64,000 bases of DNA. Origin: Thalassotalea sp. LPB0316. GTDB lineage: Bacteria > Pseudomonadota > Gammaproteobacteria > Enterobacterales > Alteromonadaceae. Made by a program: the position numbers and the translations under genes. Below the pieces are notes generated by a model. The model ran no database searches and was not told the DNA's origin. It was given only the letters and a program-made list of their open reading frames with translations. Shown here piece after piece: positions 1-8,330 of this stretch (position 1 is the stretch's first letter; every line of letters begins with the position of its first letter). The DNA lies in NCBI RefSeq assembly GCF_014898095.1, contig NZ_CP062946.1, forward strand, positions 2,852,001 through 2,916,000, read 5' to 3'.

Positions 1-767
1 CCAACATAGGGTACGAGTACCGATAAGCCAACTAATACGCCCAATAGCACGGCATAGCGCAAGTCTAAAAATAAAAATGCCAAGGTTGATGCCGCGCCGA
101 TAATCAAGATTTCAATAATTTTACCGCGCACGTAATTAAGGATTTGCTGATTCATTTCATCACCGACTTGTGACGCTAAACGGCGCTCTTTCGGCAAAAA
201 ACGAGTAACTTGTGATATTAACGCCTGCTTGTCTTTTAAAAAGAAAAACACCATTAACGGCACTAAAATGAGGTAAACCAATAAAGCGACAATGTTCGAC
301 AACGAATTAAGTGACCCTTCTAAGATGAGCTCTCCCCACTGCAGTACCTTCTGCTTAGTTAAGCTAATCAAGGTTTGAAGTTGTTCAACGCTGATCAGCT
401 CAGGATAACGTTCGGGCAAGGTAAACAAGTACTGCTGAGCAGAAGAAATCATCGCGGGTGCTTCATTGATTAAATTAGCCCCTTGTTGCCAAACTATTGG
501 CATTAAACCGAGGATGGCTAGCATTGAAATACCAACAAACAAAGTGACGATTACCGTCGTTGAAATGCTCCGGCCAAGGCCTAATCGGCTCAACCGATTT
601 ACCGGTTTATCGAGTAAAAATGCAATCGCCAGCGCAACAAACACGGGCATCAAGATATTATTGAAAAAATAAAATAAAACAAACAGTGCAAGTAAAATAA
701 CGATTAATGCAACAGCATTAGGATCGGAGAACTTCTGTTTGTACCAATCGGTAAGCATTCTAACCAT
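1..767 (-). CDS. perM: AI-2E family transporter PerM (3' part beyond window)
   Basis: Polytopic inner-membrane protein of the AI-2E/PerM permease family; the transported substrate in this organism is unknown. The reading frame starts at the ATG complementary to 765-767 and stays open to base 1, so about 255 codons are present and the C-terminal part is missing. The N-terminus reads MVRMLTDWYKQKFSDPNAVA, close to what I remember of E. coli PerM, and is followed by long hydrophobic helices and the family's DKPV segment. It lies 5 bases downstream of the TusA-like gene on the same strand, so the two are probably co-transcribed. The neighbouring bepA and arsC-like genes reproduce the E. coli perM (yfgO)-bepA (yfgC)-yfgD neighbourhood, which supports the call. 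Confidence 0.88.
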   Translation of the reverse strand, partial: MVRMLTDWYKQKFSDPNAVALIVILLALFVLFYFFNNILMPVFVALAIAFLLDKPVNRLSRLGLGRSISTTVIVTLFVGISMLAILGLMPIVWQQGANLINEAPAMISSAQQYLFTLPERYPELISVEQLQTLISLTKQKVLQWGELILEGSLNSLSNIVALLVYLILVPLMVFFFLKDKQALISQVTRFLPKERRLASQVGDEMNQQILNYVRGKIIEILIIGAASTLAFLFLDLRYAVLLGVLVGLSVLVPYV

Positions 768-772
768 ATAAG

Positions 773-994
773 TTAACCTGTCGTAATATCAATTTGGGTG
801 GTGGCGGTGCTAATTTGCTTGAGATTAAATTGAAATCCTTGCTCCTTGAGCAATTTAGGAATATCTTTTATCGAACCTTTATCAGATATTTGAATCATAC
901 AAGTATCACTAGGTTGCATTTTTTTTAAAATTACACGCAATTTCACTAAAGGTAGCGGACATTTTTCTTTAGTGGCATCGTATTCAAAGTGCAT
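773..994 (-). CDS. TusA-family sulfurtransferase-like protein
   Basis: Small 73-residue protein of the TusA/YeeD/SirA fold, which carries a persulfide on a conserved Cys and passes sulfur to acceptors such as the tRNA 2-thiouridine machinery. The motif EKCPLPLVKLR places the predicted catalytic Cys at residue 12 and has the family's CPxP signature; the C-terminal half (DKGSIKDIPKLLKEQGF) matches the usual beta-alpha-beta ending. It is upstream of perM by 5 bases on the same strand. I cannot tell whether it is the tRNA-thiolation TusA itself or one of the paralogues that accompany membrane proteins, so no symbol is given. Confidence 0.8.
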   Translation of the reverse strand: MHFEYDATKEKCPLPLVKLRVILKKMQPSDTCMIQISDKGSIKDIPKLLKEQGFQFNLKQISTATTQIDITTG

Positions 995-1106
995 AAATTT
1001 TTCTTAACAATACCTTTTGTTTGATTATCTATTTTGCGACAATTGATTACAATGACTTGTTGAGATAATTCGCTTATTTTTTGATTTTAGGAGTCTTTTC
1101 CACGTT

Positions 1107-1760
1107 ATGCAAAGTTTACCAGAGCACCCAAACCTCAAAGAAATTAATGCGTACAAACGCAAATTAAACTGGGGCGAGGTGCCGGCGATTTATCACATGG
1201 TAGCGAGCTCTATCGGTGAAGTAGATGGTATTTTAACCCATGGATTTGATAGTGCTTATAAACAAATCCTCAATAAAAACACGTGGAATTTAAAACTGCT
1301 TGGTGGTGAGCGTTTGCCTACAGGTGAAATTGTTGTGCAGAACAAACCACAAATCGCGCTGCGCCACACCTACAACAAAATGGGCTACGAGTTGCACTGC
1401 TTTCCAATCGCGTTAAACGAAAAAGTGAATCGCACCCTAGTAAAAAGTCCTCATTGCCCGTTTAAAGAGTGGCACCCTGAAACCATGCGCATGCTTTTTC
1501 GCGTCAACAGCTTACCCTCGTATCTATTCTTCACCCACGAAAACGGTGACGAAGCAGACGTAGAGCTAGTTAAATACGCGTTTCGCACGGTAAGTCGGTT
1601 AATAAAAATATTAGAAGAAGATTTTGAAATCGTTGAAATTCGAGGCTATAGCATTGCCGAATTCTACAAGGAAGTCGATCACCGTATTCGCAATAACTCA
1701 GGTTACCACGATGTCACCTCAGGGTTAATTGAGAGCCCTGACGATACTACGGATTTTTAA
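1107..1760 (+). CDS. conserved protein of unknown function, upstream of bepA
   Basis: A 217-residue soluble protein that I do not recognise. It has no signal peptide or membrane helix. The composition is ordinary, with an aromatic-rich centre (KSPHCPFKEWHPETMRM) and an acidic helix near residues 165-185 (RLIKILEEDFEIVEI). The start is supported by TAGGAGT at 1088-1094. The stop codon overlaps the start of bepA by one base (TAATG at 1758-1762), so translation of the two is probably coupled, suggesting a conserved partnership or at least joint expression. Nothing in the sequence allows a functional assignment. Confidence 0.75.
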   Translation: MQSLPEHPNLKEINAYKRKLNWGEVPAIYHMVASSIGEVDGILTHGFDSAYKQILNKNTWNLKLLGGERLPTGEIVVQNKPQIALRHTYNKMGYELHCFPIALNEKVNRTLVKSPHCPFKEWHPETMRMLFRVNSLPSYLFFTHENGDEADVELVKYAFRTVSRLIKILEEDFEIVEIRGYSIAEFYKEVDHRIRNNSGYHDVTSGLIESPDDTTDF

Positions 1761-3220
1761 TGACTAAATTCAAACATATCCTGTGCTCTGCGTTATTAAC
1801 TTTCGCTGTAGCAGGTACAGGTAATGCCATGGCGAGCAAGCAAAACGACAAAAACGCCCTGCCTGAAATAGGCTCGGCGGGCACCAGCGTTTTATCAATC
1901 GACAAAGAACGTCAAATCGGCCTCGCGTTGATGAGACAGTTGCGCGCGAGCCAACCACTTTTACAAGATCCTGTGTTGATCGAATACATCAATGACTTAG
2001 GCAATCGACTAGTGCGCAACGCGAATGATGTAAACTATCCGTTTGAGTTTTTTATTGTTAATAATAATGAACTTAACGCCTTTGCCTTCTTTGGTGGCCA
2101 TATTGGTATTCACAGCGGTCTAATTACAACCGCAGATACCGAAAGTGAACTCGCTTCAGTTGTTGCCCACGAAATTTCGCACGTCACCCAACGCCATTTG
2201 GCACGCCGCCTAGAAGAGCAATCTCGAACGCAATCACTATCGATAGCCGGTATGGTAACAGGCGTATTACTTACGCTAATTAATCCGCAAGTGGGTATGG
2301 CAGCATTATCAACCTCAATGGCGGCCACGCAACAAGCATCGATTAATTATACCCGTGGTAATGAGAAAGAAGCGGATCGCGTTGGTATTGCACTTTTAGC
2401 CTACAGTGGTTTCGATCCAAACGGCGCGCCGAGCTTCTTTGGCAAAATGTCAGAAGAGTTTCGCTATAAAAGTAAGCCACCAGCAATGCTACTGACTCAC
2501 CCATTGCCAGATTCACGTATTTCAGATGCCCGCTTACGTGCACAAACCTATCCGCGTGTGCAGTTACCCCCCTCTTTGCCGTTTGAGTTAACCAAGGCAA
2601 GAATTCAGGCGCGTTATCAAAAGAATGACGAGCACAACATCACCTACTTTCAAAATCAACTTGATAAAAAGCGTTACCGCTTAGAAGAAGCCGCGCGCTA
2701 TGGCTTAGCCTTGAGTTATTTTGAAGCTAAAGACTACCAACAAGCAAAAACAAACTTAGAATCGTTATATCAAGCTGATACTCACAACTTGTTTTATATC
2801 GATGCCTTAAGTGATACCTATATTGCCCTAAAAGACTTTGACACGGCATTAGCCATGTTAGAAAAAGCGCATAAGTTTATGCCGAATAACCAAGTAGTCA
2901 GTTTAAACTACGCCAATGTATTGCAAGAAGCTGGTAAGCTAGATAAAGCCGAACAACTACTCAAAGACTTCCTGATCGTTAGTCCAGAAAATTACATTGG
3001 TTACGATTTACTAACGGGTGTCTACCGCAAGCAAAATGATAAGGGCAACATGCACGCAACCCAAGCAGAGGTCTACGCATTGCTTGGCGGATACAGTCGA
3101 GCAGTAGATGAACTGCAAACCGCCTATAATTATTTTGGTGACAAACCCTTGGTTCAAAAGCGTATCAAAGCTAGAATTTTGCAATTCCAAAATGAAGAAA
3201 ATAAATTAAAACGTTTATAG
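1760..3220 (+). CDS. bepA: M48 periplasmic metalloprotease/chaperone BepA
   Basis: Periplasmic zinc protease with a TPR tail, which in E. coli assists assembly of LptD and other outer-membrane beta-barrels and degrades stalled ones. A signal peptide covers residues 1-25 (ending GNAMA). The M48 motif HEISH lies at residues 137-141 (VVAHEISHVTQRHL), with the third zinc ligand expected in NEKEADRVG near residue 202. The C-terminal half from about residue 300 is made of tetratricopeptide repeats. Length (486) matches BepA. It overlaps the preceding unknown gene by one base and is 8 bases upstream of the arsC-like gene, forming one operon with E. coli-like gene order. Confidence 0.92.
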   Translation: MTKFKHILCSALLTFAVAGTGNAMASKQNDKNALPEIGSAGTSVLSIDKERQIGLALMRQLRASQPLLQDPVLIEYINDLGNRLVRNANDVNYPFEFFIVNNNELNAFAFFGGHIGIHSGLITTADTESELASVVAHEISHVTQRHLARRLEEQSRTQSLSIAGMVTGVLLTLINPQVGMAALSTSMAATQQASINYTRGNEKEADRVGIALLAYSGFDPNGAPSFFGKMSEEFRYKSKPPAMLLTHPLPDSRISDARLRAQTYPRVQLPPSLPFELTKARIQARYQKNDEHNITYFQNQLDKKRYRLEEAARYGLALSYFEAKDYQQAKTNLESLYQADTHNLFYIDALSDTYIALKDFDTALAMLEKAHKFMPNNQVVSLNYANVLQEAGKLDKAEQLLKDFLIVSPENYIGYDLLTGVYRKQNDKGNMHATQAEVYALLGGYSRAVDELQTAYNYFGDKPLVQKRIKARILQFQNEENKLKRL

Positions 3221-3228
3221 AGAGAGTT

Positions 3229-3570
3229 ATGTTAACGATTTACCACAACCCAAGATGTTCTAAAAGCCGTCAAACGTTACAACTAATTGAAGAAAACAAC
3301 GCCGATGTCACTGTTGTTGAGTACTTAAAAACGCCGTTAACTCGAGCCCAGTTAACTGAGCTACAAGCGCAATTAGGTGTTAGTGTTATCGACATGATGC
3401 GCACCAAAGAAGCGGAATTTAAAGAGCAAAACTTAAAAGGTGCCGACGACGCTACGTTACTCGAAGCTATGGTTAATACCCCAAAATTGGTTGAGCGCCC
3501 AATCGTTTCGAACGGTGAGAAAGCGGTTATTGGCCGCCCTCCTGAAAACGTCTTAGCATTGATCAAATAA
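3229..3570 (+). CDS. ArsC-family (thioredoxin-fold) reductase, YfgD-like
   Basis: A 113-residue protein of the ArsC/Spx thioredoxin-like family. The active-site stretch YHNPRCSKSRQTL puts the nucleophilic Cys at residue 10, and the family's Arg-containing C-terminal segment (ERPIVSNGEKAVIGRPPENV) is present. Some members reduce arsenate with glutaredoxin, but the copy next to bepA (E. coli YfgD) is not part of an ars operon, and here too it sits with bepA and DUF2069 rather than with the arsenic genes 3 kb away. Its true substrate is therefore uncertain. It is preceded by a purine-rich ribosome site (agagagag). Confidence 0.85.
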   Translation: MLTIYHNPRCSKSRQTLQLIEENNADVTVVEYLKTPLTRAQLTELQAQLGVSVIDMMRTKEAEFKEQNLKGADDATLLEAMVNTPKLVERPIVSNGEKAVIGRPPENVLALIK

Positions 3571-3571
3571 C

Positions 3572-3979
3572 ATGGCTAAAGTACAGAAATACAGCACGCA
3601 AACCTATCGAAAAATAGCCTTAATAGGCTATTTTTCGCTGTTGGTTTATATGCCATTGTGGCTAATCGTGTTAGCGCCGTCACAATCACTTTCTCCGACG
3701 CTGTCATTAATTATGTTCACTTTGCCGTTAGTTTTTCCATTAAAAGGCATTTTACAAGGCAAGCCGTATACCTATGCCTGGGCAAACTTCATTGTCATGA
3801 TTTATTTTCTGCATAGTTTGACAACCTTATGGGTTGCGCCTGAAGAGCGTATTTTTGCCGCACTGGAATTGCTTTTTGCTAGCTTGATGTTTTATGGTGG
3901 CACCTATTACGCGAAATACCGCGGCCAAGAACTCGGTCTAAGTATTAGAGAAAAGAAGGCTGACAAAAACGAGAAATAA
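3572..3979 (+). CDS. DUF2069 inner-membrane protein
   Basis: A 135-residue protein with four predicted membrane helices (about residues 13-33, 43-60, 68-90 and 97-115) and a basic C-terminal tail. The spacing of helices and the closing motif FYGGTYYAKYRGQELG match my memory of the DUF2069 family, which has no known function. It starts two bases after the arsC-like stop, so it belongs to the bepA operon. Co-occurrence with an outer-membrane protein quality-control protease is suggestive but proves no role. Confidence 0.8.
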   Translation: MAKVQKYSTQTYRKIALIGYFSLLVYMPLWLIVLAPSQSLSPTLSLIMFTLPLVFPLKGILQGKPYTYAWANFIVMIYFLHSLTTLWVAPEERIFAALELLFASLMFYGGTYYAKYRGQELGLSIREKKADKNEK

Positions 3980-3989
3980 AAGGATGACT

Positions 3990-5915
3990 ATGAAAAGTTC
4001 ACTCTCATCAATCATGAGTTTATCCAGTATGTTACTGCTAACTGCATGCGGTGGCGGCGGTGGTAGCGATAATAACAGTGGTGAATCACCCTCACCCGGA
4101 ACACCATCAACTATCGTCACTGAAATTGGCATGTTAGATGACAGTATTATGCAAAATCAGAGTGTTGAGCTTTTCATCTTACCGCCCTCAGCAAATAGCA
4201 ACCCAACCAATATTCAATGGCGACAAACATCTGGGCCGAGCTTAGAAATATTATCAGCGACAGCAAAAACGATTTCGCTATTACCTCAAGAAAGTGCCAG
4301 CTACACGTTTGAAGTGAGCTTTAGCCAGCAAGGTCAAAATTACCAATTGTCAAAAAGTTTTGACGTTGACAGCCAAGCAGCACTAGTCAGTATTCATTCA
4401 GGCCACAGTGTTGTTGAAGGTAATAAGGTCTCGCTTAGGGCAGTAATTGATAACGGTGTTAATGAAGCAAATATCAGTTGGCAACAAACCCAAGGCCCTG
4501 CCGTTACACTTGAGCAAGGTGATAGCCAGACCAATTTAGTCCTTTATTTTGATGCCCCCATGGTGACAAAAGACACCATTATTAGCTTTGAAGCAACAGA
4601 CAGCGAATCAGGCCAAAGCGATGTTGTCGCTGTATTAGTTGAAAATAAACCGCCAGTTAACCCAAACGATCCGTATTTTGATGAACCTGTAGCGACGGTA
4701 TTTACATACCAGAGCAATTCACCCTACGCTGATGATATTGTCGGCTGTGTTTATTCAAATCAACTCAATAGCTCGTGTACATTAGCCACCTTGCCTCTTA
4801 TCGCTCAAGAGACAACATCGCCAACGGTTGATGACATCATGAATCGAGTTGTCGTCTCACACCAATGGATGGGCGATCGCTTCAAAAGCTTTTTGGAAAA
4901 TCACGACCCTCATAACGATTTTAAAAATCTATTAAGAGCGACTACGGCTGTTGTTTTATCCTACGATGTTAGGCCATCTTTTTATTGGGCTGCCACCGGC
5001 GCCATTTATCTCGATCCGGAAAATTTATGGCAAACTGCACTCGAGCGCGACACCATAAATGAAGCCCCTGATTACCGCTCGTCATTTGGTAACGATCTAC
5101 AGTTTGTTATGCCGTGGCGCTACGTTAACAATAATGATTATGCTTATGTCAGACAATCGAGAGCGAACCGAACTGATCGCGACATCCAAGATAATCTGCA
5201 CCGGTTAACCTCTTTGCTTTATCACGAACTTGCGCATGCAAATGATTTTTTCCCACCGGCAGAATGGCAGAGCCACGCGTCAAGTGCGCGTATCTTAGAT
5301 GCAGCAACAGCGACGAATTGGGAGTCAGATAAGCTCGATGCGACTTATCCACTGAGTAGCCAAGTGATGAAAAATTTAGCTGATGTTAGCTTTCGAGGGA
5401 ATAACGCAAGTACCACTCAGCGCAATTATACACCCAATGATATCGCCAGCTTTTTTACGGGTGATAATGCCAGCGACTACTACGCCTATTTAACACCGCG
5501 TGAAGACTTAGCTATGTTGTTTGAAGAATTGATGATGCAAAGCCGCTACGGTATCAGACGTGATGTTGCCGTCACCAACCTTCCGCAAGGCAATAATATC
5601 TCAATTACCGATTATATTGTAGCCTGGGGCCAACGAGGCCGTATCGCCGAGCCTAATGTGTCAGTGCGAGCAGACTATGTAACCACGCGAATATTACCTG
5701 AATTTGACGTTGATACGGCGATTAATGCACTACCGACGCCAATAGCAATGACAGCAGGCAATGATTGGCTTGAAAATTTAGCGATTTCTCCTGCTCCTAT
5801 GCCTGTCTCGACCCTCAAGCTTGGAAATCAAAGCCTTAAAATCAAGCAAAACACTGAACTTTCTGGTGCCATAGAAACCCTGCCCTATGGCTTCAAGCCC
5901 TTACCCAAGAAGTAA
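3990..5915 (+). CDS. lipoprotein with Ig-like domains and an HExxH motif
   Basis: Predicted 641-residue lipoprotein. The signal peptide ends in a lipobox (LLLTAC) followed by a Gly-rich linker, so it should be lipid-anchored. Residues about 45-125 and 130-215 look like two Ig/PKD-type beta domains (WRQTSGPSLEIL, WQQTQGPAVTLE). The remaining 400 residues hold LLYHELAHANDF, a zinc-protease-type HExxH at residues 412-416, and a later acidic helix (REDLAMLFEELMMQ, near 505-518) that could give the third ligand. I know no family for this part, so it may be an uncharacterised surface metallopeptidase or an inactive relative. The start at 3990 is preferred over the ATG at 3984, which overlaps the AAGGA ribosome site. 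A strong terminator follows. Confidence 0.72.
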   Translation: MKSSLSSIMSLSSMLLLTACGGGGGSDNNSGESPSPGTPSTIVTEIGMLDDSIMQNQSVELFILPPSANSNPTNIQWRQTSGPSLEILSATAKTISLLPQESASYTFEVSFSQQGQNYQLSKSFDVDSQAALVSIHSGHSVVEGNKVSLRAVIDNGVNEANISWQQTQGPAVTLEQGDSQTNLVLYFDAPMVTKDTIISFEATDSESGQSDVVAVLVENKPPVNPNDPYFDEPVATVFTYQSNSPYADDIVGCVYSNQLNSSCTLATLPLIAQETTSPTVDDIMNRVVVSHQWMGDRFKSFLENHDPHNDFKNLLRATTAVVLSYDVRPSFYWAATGAIYLDPENLWQTALERDTINEAPDYRSSFGNDLQFVMPWRYVNNNDYAYVRQSRANRTDRDIQDNLHRLTSLLYHELAHANDFFPPAEWQSHASSARILDAATATNWESDKLDATYPLSSQVMKNLADVSFRGNNASTTQRNYTPNDIASFFTGDNASDYYAYLTPREDLAMLFEELMMQSRYGIRRDVAVTNLPQGNNISITDYIVAWGQRGRIAEPNVSVRADYVTTRILPEFDVDTAINALPTPIAMTAGNDWLENLAISPAPMPVSTLKLGNQSLKIKQNTELSGAIETLPYGFKPLPKK

Positions 5916-5923
5916 TCTATTGG

Positions 5924-5949
5924 AAAGCCTGCGTCGCAGGCTTTTTTAT
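5924..5949 (+). terminator. intrinsic terminator after the HExxH lipoprotein gene
   Basis: Stem AAGCCTGCG / CGCAGGCTT with almost no loop, followed by six T. It lies 9 bases after the stop codon at 5915 and separates this gene from the convergent DUF1428 gene. Confidence 0.85.
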
Positions 5950-5953
5950 TAAC

Positions 5954-6316
5954 TCATGAAGCGCCAAGCCGCAATATTGTATCAAAGCCACCATAGATTA
6001 AACGTTTACCATCAAATGGCATTGGATTATGCTCTGGAGACATTCTTGAATCAGCCATGATTGCACTCCAGCCCTTGTCTCTAATTTCTTTTGATGGCCA
6101 AACGACCCATGAAAAGACTACCGCTTCATCAGCATTTGCTTTTACGGCCATAGGGAGAGAAGTCAATTCGCCATCAGGGACATCATCCCCCCAGTTTTCA
6201 ACCAACTCTATTGCGCCAAATTCAATAAATAGCTCGCCTGTCGCCTTGGCATGCGCCAGATAGCTTGCTTTATTTTTAATTGGCACAGCGGCAACAAAAC
6301 AATCAACATATGACAT
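5954..6316 (-). CDS. DUF1428 family protein
   Basis: A 120-residue soluble protein of the DUF1428 family (dimeric ferredoxin-like fold; function unknown). Recognised by the N-terminus MSYVDCFVAAVPIKNKASY, the central VENWGDDVPDG and the closing DGKRLIYGGFDTIL. The start at 6316 is preferred to an upstream in-frame ATG because it has a good AAGGA site just before it and matches the family's N-terminus. It is transcribed away from the arsenic genes and shares the intergenic region 6317-6487 with them; whether it belongs to the arsenic response is unknown. Confidence 0.82.
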   Translation of the reverse strand: MSYVDCFVAAVPIKNKASYLAHAKATGELFIEFGAIELVENWGDDVPDGELTSLPMAVKANADEAVVFSWVVWPSKEIRDKGWSAIMADSRMSPEHNPMPFDGKRLIYGGFDTILRLGAS

Positions 6317-6413
6317 TATTTTTTCCTTAATAGAAAGTAGCAACCCTCTAAGCATTTAACTATTTTTAATAAAAAACAAATGTAAAGCATGAGAATCCTT
6401 CAGTAATTAATAC

Positions 6414-6452
6414 ATATAACAAACTTGTTATATACGTTTTTTATTATATAAT
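6414..6452 (+). promoter_or_regulatory. candidate promoter with overlapping ArsR-type operator
   Basis: A perfect palindrome ATATAACAA-AC-TTGTTATAT occupies 6414-6433. Its right arm contains a -35-like TTGTTA (6425-6430), followed after 16 bases by TATAAT (6447-6452). A dimeric repressor bound there would block this promoter, which fits an ArsR/SmtB-type operator read by the fusion protein encoded immediately downstream. The assignment to that regulator is inference. Confidence 0.6.
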
Positions 6453-6487
6453 GCGTTTGATATTTATATGTGAGGTCGACAAGCGTT

Positions 6488-7243
6488 GTGAAAGTTCTAT
6501 TTTTGTGCACCGAAAACTCTGCGCGCTCACTCATGGCTGAAGCCATGCTGCGACATCATGCGCATGGCCAAGTAGAGGTTTATAGCGCTGGCACCCAGCC
6601 AAACTCACCTAGCCCTATTGCCTTATCACTGCTAGCTGAACTCAATGTTGAGCACGACTTTCTCTATTCAAAATCAATAGAAACAGTTAACACTGTTGAT
6701 TTTGATTTAGTGGTTACCTTATGTGAAAGTGCAGCGCATGAATGCCAACAACTAAGCCACGGCAAAAATTATCAGCACTGGGCGATTGCTGATCCAAAAA
6801 CTGAAAACACCAAGGCCTCATTTGCTCAAGCATTAAACCAGATCAATCGCCACATCCAAGTGCTATTAGCTGAGGTTGGCGACTTTAACAAGTTCACCAT
6901 TACGCCGAAGCAGTTCTATCAATGCTTAGCTGACGATATTCGCTTGCAATCCCTGTTACTTATCATACTTGAGGGGGAATTGTGCGTTTGTGAATTGATG
7001 ACCGCGTTAGCCCAAGACAGTCAGCCTAAAGTTTCACGCCATTTAGCACAGTTGAAAAAGCAAGGCTTATTGGTCGATAGAAAGCACCAACAATGGGTGT
7101 TTTACCGACTCAACGCAACACTGCCAAGCTGGATGAAGTTAACCCTGACAAACACGCTTATTCACCAACCAGACTATACCGCAGAGAGCATTGAGCGATT
7201 AAAAGCAATGAGAGAGCGGCCAAATAAAGGCCTAGTCTGCTAA
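6488..7243 (+). CDS. ArsC (LMW phosphatase type)-ArsR fusion protein
   Basis: Two-domain protein of about 251 residues. The N-terminal part (1-135) is a low-molecular-weight phosphatase/arsenate reductase domain opening with MKVLFLCTENSARSLMAE, the CX5R catalytic loop that takes arsenate. The C-terminal part (about 138-240) is an ArsR-type winged helix (ELMTALAQDSQPKVSRHLAQLKKQGLL is its recognition region), the arsenite-responsive repressor. It probably senses arsenic and represses the operon, and may also bind or reduce arsenate. The GTG at 6488 is chosen because it puts the catalytic loop at the usual distance from the N-terminus; an upstream GTG at 6470 is possible. It heads the gap-arsJ operon. 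Confidence 0.82.
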   Translation: MKVLFLCTENSARSLMAEAMLRHHAHGQVEVYSAGTQPNSPSPIALSLLAELNVEHDFLYSKSIETVNTVDFDLVVTLCESAAHECQQLSHGKNYQHWAIADPKTENTKASFAQALNQINRHIQVLLAEVGDFNKFTITPKQFYQCLADDIRLQSLLLIILEGELCVCELMTALAQDSQPKVSRHLAQLKKQGLLVDRKHQQWVFYRLNATLPSWMKLTLTNTLIHQPDYTAESIERLKAMRERPNKGLVC

Positions 7244-7306
7244 GCTGTACCGAAATTAGTTAAGCGACAATCAAGATTTTATTTAAATTAACACTAGGAA
7301 GATAAC

Positions 7307-8314
7307 ATGACGATTAAAGTGGGAATTAACGGCTTTGGCCGGATGGGCAGACTAGCATTACGCGCTGCTTTTGATTGGCCTGAAATGGAGTTTATTCAAA
7401 TCAACGATCTAGCAGGTAATGCCGAAACGCTAGCCCATTTACTTAAATACGATTCAGTTCACGGTACCTGGAACAAAGACGTTAGCAGTAATGGCGAAAA
7501 CATCCTTATTGGCGATAGCAAAATATCGTGTAGCCAAAATGCCACAATCAGTGAAACCGATTGGTCAGGCTGCGATCTCGTCATTGAAGCATCGGGCGTG
7601 ATGAAATCCAAAGCCAAACTGCAAGCTTACCTTGATCAGGGTGTCAAACGCGTTGTTGTAACAGCGCCAGTAAAAGAAGATGGCGTTTTAAATATCGTCA
7701 TGGGTGTTAATGACGATCTATACGACAAAGACAAATACCCTATTGTTACTGCAGCGTCATGCACGACAAACTGCTTAGCGCCGGTCGTTAAAGTATTACA
7801 AGACAATATCGGCATTAAACACGGTAGCATGACCACCATCCACGACATTACTAACACGCAAACCATTTTAGATGCGCCTCATAAAGATTTGCGCCGTGCT
7901 CGCGCTTGCGGTATGAGTTTAATTCCAACGACTACCGGCTCTGCTACGGCAATTACCCATATTTTTCCTGAGTTAAAGGGCAAACTAAACGGCCACGCGG
8001 TGCGAGTTCCACTGGCAAATGCATCAATTACCGACTGTGTTTTTGAGATTAATCGCCCAACAACCGAAGCTGAAATCAATGCCATGATGGAAAAAGCCGC
8101 TAACGGTGAGCTTAAAGGTATTTTGGGCTATGAGGAAAAGCCGCTAGTGTCTATCGATTACAAAACTGATCCGCGTTCTACGATTGTTGATGCCTTGTCA
8201 ACCATGGTGGTCAATGGCACCCAAGTTAAAATGTACTTGTGGTACGACAATGAATGGGGCTATGCCAACCGCACGGCAGAGCTTGCTTTAAAAGTTGGTC
8301 TATCTGACAAATAA
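7307..8314 (+). CDS. ArsJ-associated glyceraldehyde-3-phosphate dehydrogenase
   Basis: A 335-residue GAPDH. It has the NAD-binding N-terminus ([15 protein letters not shown]), the catalytic [10 protein letters not shown] with its Cys, the downstream HDITNTQ, and the closing [11 protein letters not shown]. In arsJ operons this enzyme uses arsenate in place of phosphate to make the unstable 1-arseno-3-phosphoglycerate, which ArsJ then exports. The position between the ArsC-ArsR fusion and arsJ makes this role much more likely than glycolysis. A purine-rich site (ctaggaagataac) precedes the ATG. Confidence 0.9.
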   Translation: MTIKVGINGFGRMGRLALRAAFDWPEMEFIQINDLAGNAETLAHLLKYDSVHGTWNKDVSSNGENILIGDSKISCSQNATISETDWSGCDLVIEASGVMKSKAKLQAYLDQGVKRVVVTAPVKEDGVLNIVMGVNDDLYDKDKYPIVTAASCTTNCLAPVVKVLQDNIGIKHGSMTTIHDITNTQTILDAPHKDLRRARACGMSLIPTTTGSATAITHIFPELKGKLNGHAVRVPLANASITDCVFEINRPTTEAEINAMMEKAANGELKGILGYEEKPLVSIDYKTDPRSTIVDALSTMVVNGTQVKMYLWYDNEWGYANRTAELALKVGLSDK

Positions 8315-8330
8315 TAACGAAATTAATGAC

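Noticed and set aside
3229..3570. ArsC-like gene as part of the arsenic resistance operon
   Set aside because: It is within the bepA operon, separated from the ars genes by a terminator and an opposite-strand gene, and matches the YfgD position in E. coli.
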